A DNA stretch of 64,000 nucleotides. Source: Bursaphelenchus xylophilus (Eukaryota; Nematoda; Chromadorea; Rhabditida; Aphelenchoididae). Shown in pieces: positions 54,731-64,000 of this stretch. Below the pieces are notes generated by a model. That model searched no databases, was not told where the DNA came from, and was given only the letters and a program-made list of their open reading frames with translations. The DNA is taken from NCBI GenBank assembly GCA_904066235.2, contig CAJFCV020000006.1, forward strand, positions 3,348,001-3,412,000, in the 5' to 3' direction. The position numbers and the translations under genes are program-made. Numbering within the stretch: position 1 is the stretch's first letter; every line of letters begins with the position of its first letter.

Positions 54731-57700
54731 GAAATGGGCGAATGGGAAGGAAATCAAATCAATGTGTTGTTCATATACAATATAGCGAATTTTGAAGGTA
54801 AAATACGGGGCGAACACAAGATGTATTTAGTAATTCTCTAATATCATGAATAAAAAATTATACGCAGACACTTAAAAATTGAGAAAACGGGAAGGTTTTC
54901 GGCCTCAAAAATTTCCCATGTTTTGCTTTTTTAGCACCTTCCTAGATACCTTTAGGAAGAGATTTTTTTGTGCAAAATAATGATGCATTTTCCCATGCAT
55001 GACTTCCAACCACAAGTTGGAAAAAGGTCTAGTTTTTCACTATTTTTGTCCAAGAAATCTCTGAAGTATTTTGAGCAAGGGGGTAAAAAATCTCGCAGAA
55101 ATTTCGCAAGATACTAACCTTGATTAGTGTCAAATTTCATCAAAATCTACATAGTTTGTCTCCATCCCGTTTCTTATCATATTGCTTAAGTTTTGGAATT
55201 TTTCATTTCCCCGCGAAGCTTTCGAAAATTAAAGGCAACTTTTCCTTCTATTATAAATGGCCCAAATTCAATCAATATCCCATCAAATCCCCCTTTCCCA
55301 AAAAACACGACCCAGACACCACAAATTACAAATTCAAAACAAAACGCAACTTCTCGAACGAAGAGTCGGAATCTCTTCGCCAGCAACGGAAAAATGAAAC
55401 AATAAAAAAGAGCCTCCGGCAGCCCCAAGATGACTTGAACTAAAGACCGGACAATGCGAAGGAATAGCCGTTGAATCAAAGGCCCAGCAAAATTTCTACG
55501 GCTAGGGCTTTTTTTTGTATTTTTGAGACGACTGTTTTTCGGTGTGCGAAAACACGGAGACTGTACGAAACGGGGGAAGAAAAGCGGGCAGGGAGAGAAT
55601 ATTATGGCCACAAAAATCGATTGGGACACAATGGCACTGGGTGGAGGGCGAGGAGAGAGAGAGAGAGAGAAAGATGAGGGGGCCATTGATCCGGGACGGG
55701 GTTTTGAGTGAAAATTCGAGGGGAAACGAGTAATTTATAGATTGTAGGGGGTGATCATGATGTTATGAGAAAATGAAAGCAATGTGCTTGAAACTGAAAA
55801 CAAGTATATGGGATATAGCATGTTTTTCACGGAAACTAGATGTTTTAGTGATAAAATTCAATAAAATTCTTCTATAAAACATGATTTTGTTACACATTAG
55901 CACTCAGAAAAAGTTCAGTTGTCCTTTTGAAGATCTGAAAGAAATAGAAAACAAAGATTCAACCTTCTGCAATTTTTTTAACGATTTTCGAGACAAAGTG
56001 CGAACTTCGGAAAAAAAAGATTTTTAGAGATCTAACGGCATAATCTATGCTTAAATTGGGTCGATATTACACCGGAAAAAAGATGGTAATATAAGCCAAA
56101 AAATTTCAGAAAATGTTTGACCTAAAAATAAGCCCAGAAAAAAATTGAAAATCCAATATGAAAATTACGGTAATTATTCAAGCTTTTTTTAATAAAAAAT
56201 AAAAAAATCGATTTTTATAATCAAAAAATCGCACTTGATCCTTTGCAGTTTAACACAGCCAGAAACCCCATTTTCATGCCAAAAATAATACAATTCTTGG
56301 CCGTTGAAAATTGTGCGAAAGGTCGTAGTTTAAAACAATCCGCCGGCCGAACAAGCCCCAGAGATTGGAAGTTTTTTCGCCAAAAAAGATCGGTGTGTCT
56401 GCAGGGACATACCGGGGCCGGAGAGAGAGAGAAGAAAGCGGCCGAGCGCCCTCTGCCGCATCTTTAATCCGATACCAACTGTTGCCATTGATCTGATGGG
56501 CCAAACCTTGTTCCTGCAGCGGACCCCCAAATCCCCGTTGGGCATAAACAAATCGGAGAGAAAGCGAGGGGCGAGGATGGCCAAAGGCGATGGAAAAGTT
56601 CATGCAGATGGGTTATTTTTATTTACTTTTACAACACCTTTGCGAAAGGTGGGATATTATTAGCGGCGGAGGGAAAGGATGACGTCAGAAGGAAAGTTAA
56701 CAGAGAAAGTGCAATTTAGAGGGTGTGAAAAGGCTAAGCAAGGTCAATGGAGGATTTTATTGGCCTAGTAACACGGTAGAAGTTTCGTAATTTAAATTGC
56801 GGCAACAGCAAAAAAGATGCACAGAAAAGAAAACATTGAACTTGTTTTCAAGTTCAATGGCCATGTTTTTAGCTGCGCCAAAACATGGTACAAATTTAAG
56901 TCATCATTTTCTAAAACATATGCGAGGCGCTTGCACTTTTTTTGGTCTGACCAATGCTCTTCATTTCCAGTACAGTCTAGAAAAAAGTTTATTGGACATA
57001 TCAAATGCGCCTGTAACGGCTATTTAACATTTTCAAGAAACCTAATAAATTTACAGTTTATGCATGAAGAACATAGCATCAGACCAAAATGACTCACGAG
57101 AGTTGATACTGTCAAAACTGAGGGTCAAAAAATCACAAAATATTATGAAAATCTCAGTTTTCTCCAAATTCATCTTTGATCATACTTGTAAGAACACGTC
57201 CTAGACACCTCAAAGAAAAAACAAAAACTTTACTGCAAAAGTTGTTTACATCATCAAGCCGTATTCCGATCCAAAAACCACTAAATTCCCCCGATTTTTT
57301 TTGATATGCCTTCTCCATACCCCTCTCGTCCAAATGTTATGTTAATGAGAGGAATGCCGAAAGTCTGGCCGCAAAGTCGTCGCTGCCCGACTGACCCCCG
57401 AATCGGGGGGAAAGCAGGGCCAAATGCACCTTTTTACTTTTGGGAAATCATTTCTTCGGCCGTCCGAAATTTGTCGCTTCGTATGAGGAAGTGTTTGATC
57501 TTCAAAAAAAAAGAAAACTGACTTATGGTCATTTGGGTGAGAGTAATGAGTAAGGGAAGCAAGAGGATTGTGGAGTGAGTTCATGGGGTCATATCAGTCT
57601 GCCGGGAAAATAATAATTCACTTCAGCAACGCTATCGGTCATCGACACTGTGCTCAGTATTTTCACGACAGACAGATATAAAGGCATATTGTGGATTTTG

Positions 57701-58543
57701 CAGAGTTAACAATTTGATTTCAGTCGACAAAAGTTGCCTGATTGAAGGTGTTACTATAAGATTGGCTTCAAATTTTGCTCATATTTTCTGTCTAGGCCGA
57801 GAACTTCTAAAATTCTTTGATTTTGCATTCTCGACTGAGATATCGAGCTGTAGTGTATCCTTGCATATGACGGATCTTCAAAAATGATGGGAGACCATTA
57901 AAAAATCGTGCCTTGCGTTCTTTTTCGAATTCTTAGGAAATCCAAAATTAAGTGTCAATTGTTCATCGATATTTTCGTCATAGCGTGACCTAAAAATCTA
58001 GTCTGCTTTCCGAAGAGTATGATGTTGACTTTGTGACAAGATTTATCAACATTCGTTGGTCTCACGGCTCCCTTCAAACAGCTTCTAACCGCTTCCTTGC
58101 CAACACTCTGATTACCGTGACAGACTCTTCTTGGCTTTCAATTTTTGATCTTTATCCTACACTCTAGGATCTTCAACTAGGCACTCTTTTTTTCGCCCCT
58201 TCTTAGCAGACAACTTTATTCGCTAAACGGGGGTCTAAAAATGTCATAAACATTTGAAATAAACATCTTACGCATCAGCAAGAACAATGGCTAAAGACTC
58301 TTGTATATTAGCGAGCAGTAGGCGAATATGGACGTATTATGACATCTGCGTTACAATTATGACTAGAATTTGTTTTTAATAGAAGTTTTGAATGTTTTAA
58401 AAAGTAAAATTTATGATTTTTCTTTGTTGAAAAATATGGCTATTTTTGAAAAATCGATAAGTAAGCATGGCAGTGGGAGGATGAATAATTAAGGTATTTG
58501 AATATAAGTCTGTGGGAAAGTAAAAATTGAAATTTTAAAAGTT
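54731..58543. other. 3.8-kb intergenic region upstream of collagen, no gene recognised
   Basis: AT-rich with a GA-microsatellite at about 55655-55671 and a shorter one at about 56418-56431. A 166-codon minus-strand frame at 55186-55686 has low-complexity composition and no splice or start context. The region probably holds the collagen promoter and the 3' end of the crystallin-domain gene. Confidence 0.5.
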
Positions 58544-61500
58544 TCAAATCAAATGAGTATTAGCTGAGCCAACGACTTCACTCTGCCCATATCTCGGTTC
58601 AAAAGTGGTCTCGGGCAACTCGGTTTCCCTTCTCAAGAGCTGCTCGTCAAAGTTTCTGACCGGCGATTTTGGTGGACTATGAGACGGCGATCTCAACGGA
58701 CTTCTCGGCGGACTTTGTCGTTGGAATTTCGGCGAACTCTTCAACGAACTTTTCCCACTTTCCTGAGAATTGGAAGCCTTATGCAATGACGGTTTATAAG
58801 AAGAATCAGGGGAGATGTCTCGAGTTCTCTGCAAGTTCTCCGTGCTTTGCAGAGCTTTGGCACTTTCGTATGAGTCCTTCGAAGGCTGCTTCTTCAGCTT
58901 CTTTTTTGGTTTTGGCGACCGTTTCGATGTGGAATTGGAGTCATGACTGACGGCGTCATCGTCCACGTCGTCGATGACTTCGATTGGAATCGGAGTCTCT
59001 GAATCATCGGAGCCGAGACGATTGCCCTGAAGGAAGGTTTCTGATTATTTTGGAGGGGAAATGTCAGGGTTCAAGAAGCACGTAGGAGTGCTGAGCTTCA
59101 GAATAAAGCGTTTTCTTTGTTGTTTCACCGGAAAACTTTAGATTACAGTCGAAAAAAGACTAAAACAAGATGATTCCTAAGCGCGCAGAGCTCCTATTTT
59201 GACGAAACATAACGAAAACGATGACTAAAATTTTTCTGACATATACATATGTAAGATTTTTAACTCGCGTCCTGATGAATTGGTTCAGATTTTTTGTCCA
59301 CAAAATTCACAGAATTTAGTATTTTTACGGTAAAAAACTAATGAAGAAATAAAAATGGAGATGCTTTCGAGAGAGTACGCAAAATGAGGAAGCAAAGACG
59401 AGAAACGTTTGTTTTTTGAAAATGTCGCCCAAAAAATCCTTTTATAAGACTTAACGATTATTCCTGTTTCAAATTGCCCTCTTACCTTCACAATCAACTC
59501 ATCGGTCTTTCCATTATAGCCAGCTCTCAACGTAGCAAGCACACAGTCTTGCGGAATGGTGTACGTTCGACTGAACGTCCGCTTCACCCATTGACCAGTA
59601 TTATCTTGGTTGACATGCGTTCCCTTGACTGTCACGGAATTTCCTTTCCGAGTAATCTAAAAATTAAAAACTCTAACAGCTTTTTCCACAAAATCTCACT
59701 TTAATTCCACTAATTGGGAATTGGTTAAGCGGGATTCGAATAGCGAAGGCGTCCGGGCCATTGAGAATATGGGCATTTCCAACTGGTTCAATCGGGGATC
59801 CAACGCGTCTAGGGTAATGCTCACTCGGCTGAATGAGTCGTTGAGTCTGGATTTGAGTTGACGGATAATTCTCTCGCTGATGGATCAGAGGAGGCTCATA
59901 AGAAGGCAGAAGGCTTTGATGGGTTTGTGGACGTGGTGCCGACTGGATTTGATGATGAACAACCACATGTTGGGGCTGAAAATAACTTATTTTTGAACTT
60001 CATGACATTTGTCAAAGATTTGGACAACGAAAAAAATTATTATTGTTCTTAATCTTACCTCATATTGCGACTGATATTGACTGTGAGGCCTTGACACCAC
60101 TTCTGGTTGATAACTCGGCTTGATCTCATGATGCTTCACTTCAGGCCTATATTCTTGATACGAAATCGGATATTGGCTCCTGTTGACCTCCGGCTCATGG
60201 TAACTCCTTGCCTTCTCGGCTCGGCTTGGATACGGATATTGCTTAAATTCCCCGACACCAGTTCGCTTCGAATCGCTGAACTCTTGCGGTATCTTTGTCG
60301 CCTCTTGCTCCAAATATTTGGCTCGAACCTTGTCGAAGGATTCTGTCTGTCGAGGAGACAGTTGATGAGCCGATTCCTTGGCGTATAGTGGAGCATATGG
60401 ATCGGGGACTCCGGTGGCCCTATAGCTGGGGTAAATCGTCGGCGCTACGGCATGGGTTGGGCGGATTGGCTGAGGCCGGTAAGGCAAATCTCTTCGTGGA
60501 GGCGGAAGAGACAGTTGACGACGCTCAATGCGGTCTGAGGGAGTTCGATATTGCTCGACGGGGCGAGAGGCATACCTAAATCAGGAGCAAAATGTATCGT
60601 GTATTGTCGAGAAAGCACTGGGATTTTCAAATCTTTGGAGAGCGAGGAATGCGTTTACTGCAGCGTGGATGGGTTAGAGTAGAGGTGGCAATCGGGCTGG
60701 GCCGGCCCGGCCCGGCCCGGCCGGGCCCGGTGATTGGGCCGGGCCGGGCCGGGCCTGAGCAGATTTGAAAAAGCCCTGGGCCGGCCTGACCGCTTTGGCC
60801 CACGGGCCGGGCCGCGACTTTCGGCCCGGCCCGGCCCGGAAGGTGGAAAAGTAAAAATTTTTAATATTAAACCAGCAAAATAAAGCACAAATGCTTTGCA
60901 GAATTGATGGATGGATATTAAATTAAACCTTTTTGACCTATACGCTGTTTTACTTCCTTATAAAATTAAAATTCCTTAAAATCCCTGATTATGTATATGT
61001 AAAATGCCATCTAAATCTGCAAGGGTCGGGCGAAAATCTTCGAATTTTTGATGGTAAACTTAAACATTTCACTGTAATTTGATGACTTGATTTAAATAAA
61101 AGTGTTTAAGCAGTTTTTGATTAAACATGTTGCCTTATAACGCCCATATATTTACATAGCTAACTTCCTATGGGATAAAAAAAATCGACACAATCCAATT
61201 TTTCGGCTAGGTTTTAGGTCCCTGCTCGGCTGTCCTAGTCATCCGACCTGACGTTTTAATTTCACCTAAACGCACGTATAAACCTTCTGGAAAGCATAAA
61301 AACTTCCAATAGAAAATGCAAAGACCTTTATCCAACCTTTTTGTATTAGCGGGCCAAGCAGGGCCGGGCCGGGCCGGCCTGGGCTTTCACCGGGCCGGGC
61401 CGGGCCTGAGCAAATTTGAAAAAGCCCAGGGCCGGTCTGGTCACTTCGGCCCGCGGGCCGGGCCGCAAAAATCGGCCCGGCCCGGCCCGATTGCCACCTC

Positions 61501-61986
61501 TAGGTTAGAGGAGATCACGATAAAAAATGTATATACTGTCTTCTCCTCTCACAAACGAAGAATGCGAAGCCTTCCAAGAGGCTCCTGCAGTTTGCTAACG
61601 GCTTTATGAACAAGTTGTGGCCATAAATCAATCGTGTACGTACATTATAAGGGAAGACTAGGTATGTATTCATCATTTTTTGGTTAGGGAGAAAGACGAA
61701 CGAGGAGCTTTGGCAAAACAAAATCGGTTTCTCGTACGTAGTTATATACGCCCATATATTTTTTTAAATCTCTGCCCAGACGTGCGGTGTGATTTAAAAA
61801 TTTCTTACCGCGTTTCCACTTCCCGGAGCCTTGGCGAAGAGATGTTATCGTCATATTGGCCACTAGTGTGTCGCTAAATAGGTTGTGTAAAAAAGCTTCC
61901 TCTAGTGGCAATAAGAATTTTGTCTAACTTACCTTTTCACGTAAGATCTTCTCTCTGAGGTACTCTTCCCTCTCGGCGGAGTACAT
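58544..61986 (-). CDS. Long small-heat-shock-like protein with alpha-crystallin domain
   Basis: Exons 61986-61933, 61873-61809, 60575-60059, 59975-59700, 59656-59486 and 59026-58544: 1566 nt, 521 aa, in frame. Residues 1-40 are charged (MYSAEREEYLREK). About 40-275 is Pro/Tyr/Gln-rich and disordered (PSYEPPLIHQRENYP). An alpha-crystallin domain spans about 278-361 (NGPDAFAIRIPLNQF, NSVTVKGTH, VKRTFSRTYTIPQD, DELIVK). The tail of 160 residues is Ser/Pro/Lys-rich with SPPRSPLRSPSHSPPKSP repeats. Classical sHSPs are 140-220 aa, so the flanking parts are unusual; chaperone activity is inferred from the domain only. The tiny exon 2 (65 nt) is needed to keep phase. Intron 2 holds a hAT-like element. 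Confidence 0.85.
60680..61502. mobile_element. hAT-like non-autonomous element with perfect 8-bp target duplication
   Basis: Starts TAGAGGTGGCAATCGGGC and ends GCCCGATTGCCACCTCTA. GGTTAGAG flanks it on both sides (60672-60679 and 61503-61510); an 8-bp duplication is the hAT signature. Both ends carry dense GGGCCGGGCCGG palindromes that would fold strongly; the middle is AT-rich and has no transposase. Lies in intron 2 of the crystallin-domain gene. Confidence 0.88.
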
Positions 61987-64000
61987 TTTGGGACTGTTCT
62001 CAAAATGTAAAAAAAAACGAAAATCTAAAAAAAATTTCATTTTAAAACATAAAATACATAAATTTTAAAATACGTCAAACACAGTTTTTTGAATTAGTAA
62101 TCGAATAAAACATTGCTTGTAGTATTGGAAATTGTCTAGAACCACAAGGACTTCAAAAATGATGACAAAAAAGTTGTAAACCAAGAATAAACAAAGGGCC
62201 TCAAAAATTATGCGTGTTTAAAATACGACAGTGGCTCGTCAGGCTGTTTAATTTAAATATCCAAGAAACAGAAAAAAATGTTTCTTATATAACAGCACTA
62301 TATATAACACTACACAGTCAGCTCGCACAGAAACAACACCACAAAACGCCTCCATCGAATTGTGTCCCAGGCCGGAATCAAAAACAAATTTAAAACCTGA
62401 TCGAATTGACTGTGTTTGGTGGGGGGAGGAAAGGAGGAGGCTGCGACTATTCGGGCCCCTCCTGGCCAAGATCGTGAGGTGCGGAAAGGAGGGCGTGAGT
62501 CAAAACGCAATTCCTTTGCGAGGAAAGAGCGGAAAACAAAAAGCGAATCTCCTCAGGCGCAATCGACTCATCGGCCCGCCACGGAAGGCCTATACGATTG
62601 TTTCTTGGAGCTGTACGGAAATAATTGCGGATGCCGGCCGCGTTGGAGCCAAGTTTACAACGGAAGTGTTTCGTCATAATGAGCTGGGATGAGACATGTT
62701 TGTATAGAAGCGTTTTAATTATTCCGGAAATGACTAGGAACATCAGGAATAGCAAAATATTCGAATAGAAAAATAACGATACGTGACAAAAAAATAGAAT
62801 TTTCTGAAATTTGGGGATGAATAATTTGTCTGGCACACTTGAATACCGTACTGATCAAATGTTTCAATTCTCAATTGAAACCTGTGAGGCGGAACGACCG
62901 AGCTTCGAGGATTTTCCCAGCGGAATGATCTGCATTTATTCAAATTTTATTCTAATTTCCTACGTGGAGCTTCCCTATAAAAGGCCTCCTTTCCACTGAA
63001 TAAATCACTTGACTCTTGAGCTCTCGTCTTGTCTCGTTGCTGGGTTGTTGAGCCTTTCGACGAAACCGTTTTCCGCATTGTCTGAGGTGACCTCATCGCC
63101 GGAATCCATGATCATGTGTAACTGTTTAGCCTCGTAGCTGAAGATGAAGCCAAAATTCAAAGTGAAAGCTCCGTAAACGCTTGCACTCTGTTAAACGTCA
63201 TCATCATCGCCGATGTGTCATCGGCTCACCGTTCATCGTAGAAAAAAACAGGACTTAAGTCGTCAACGTCAAGACCTGAAAAGCCGACCAGTCGTTTAAA
63301 ACGGGCTATATCTTACCCAAAGAGAGCTGCTAAAAGCTGTCGCTTTTTCAAGGGAAGCTGCGACATTCAGCGACCTTCTTTGCGAAAAATCACGCAAAAT
63401 GAAGAGAGGCAGCCAGATGAAAGTTGATATAAAGGGGTCACCGGAGAATTCAGTCCTATTTATTATACTAAGTGTGTACATGCCTGAATATATGTGTCAT
63501 TGTACTTATACCTTCTCGTTTTGCTTAATAAATGAATGTGGAAACGCAAGGCAACACAGGGATTCTCCCGCTAGCAACTTCTTTTGCAAAAAAAAATCTT
63601 TTTTGCATAAGAAAAACCAAACTTTTTTGACAACTTGCTTCCAAAAAGTAAGTGTCAACGGTTGCGAAAAGAACTCCTAAAGAGCTAGGCGTTTTCTTGC
63701 AGGCACCTTACCATCGTAGATTCTCCTGTTTTTAATACAGTTGACAATACAAAACTTGAACTTGGACTCTACTTAGACTCTGGGATGCTTCCATCGCTCT
63801 TCCCATCCATTATTTTTCAAGGGCTTCCTTGTCAGATATCAGAACTGTCATAAACCGTAAATTCTTTGCAAAATAATCAAGGCACTCCTTTAACAGGAAG
63901 TAGATCATATTTTGTAGCATGGAAATGCAGTATGATCTTCTTGTCAGTTGAACAAATAGTTCTTAAAACCTTTTTTTTCGTTTTCAAAATCTTCATCCAT
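61987..64000. other. Right edge, no gene recognised
   Basis: Upstream of the crystallin-domain gene. A TATAAAAGG box at about 62979, followed by AATAAA near 62999, resembles the core of a promoter or a solo LTR, but no matching second copy or target duplication was found. Short frames at 62360-62692 and 63399-63680 show no domain. Confidence 0.45.

Noticed and set aside
55186..55686. 166-codon minus-strand frame upstream of collagen
   Set aside because: Low-complexity residues, no domain, no splice acceptor or leader, and overlapping frames in the plus strand are equally open.
62975..63010. Solo LTR or promoter with TATAAAAGG and AATAAA
   Set aside because: No second copy, no TG..CA ends and no target duplication could be found; kept only as a note.

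Overview
The window is animal nuclear DNA and almost certainly from a nematode. The evidence is: very short introns (about 32-70 nt) with TTTTAG/TTTCAG acceptors, acceptor-like sites 8-10 nt upstream of several start codons (typical of spliced-leader trans-splicing), a cluster of seven-transmembrane chemoreceptor genes of the nematode serpentine (Str-superfamily) type, an acyltransferase-3/SGNH gene of the kind expanded in nematodes, and a BEL/Pao retroelement with an envelope gene. No species can be named from the sequence.

Layout. (1) 1-33.6 kb: eight tandem chemoreceptor genes, all on the minus strand, called A-H here from left to right. All have five exons, and the three central exons have fixed lengths of 167, 184 and 177 nt. 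Seven are open; gene F has a 2-bp deletion. Their introns and flanks are full of mobile DNA. A nearly pristine 7.48-kb BEL/Pao element with gag, pol and a phlebovirus-Gc-like env (3013-10494) sits in intron 1 of gene A. Other insertions are a foldback element built from a TGCGGGCA motif, two mariner-type elements, a long-TIR element in gene B, and a 1.65-kb TIR element beside gene F. (2) 33.8-50 kb: a giant, almost perfect inverted duplication. The arms are 34175-41330 and 42760-49916 (about 7.16 kb each, three differences noticed), separated by a 1.43-kb spacer that carries a TA-flanked long-TIR transposon. Each arm holds a complete O-acyltransferase gene and the 3' end of a type IV collagen gene. 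(3) 48.2-54.7 kb: the full collagen IV gene on the minus strand (12 exons, 1768 codons), alpha-1/EMB-9-like by its NC1 domain. Its last 1.76 kb lies in the right arm, so the left arm holds a 5'-truncated copy; a third, decayed copy lies at 28.65-29.4 kb between receptor genes. (4) 58.5-62 kb: a six-exon minus-strand gene for a long (521 aa) alpha-crystallin-domain protein, with an 823-bp hAT-like element flanked by a perfect 8-bp duplication in its second intron.

How it fits together. The receptor cluster grew by tandem duplication (B with C; E with H; F with G, probably as an F/H-type pair), and paralogous introns carry different insertions, so insertion order can be read directly. The collagen and acyltransferase genes are unrelated neighbours that were copied together. 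Exon coordinates were derived by hand from splice motifs, reading-frame continuity and comparison of paralogues; every multi-exon model called intact sums to a whole number of codons.
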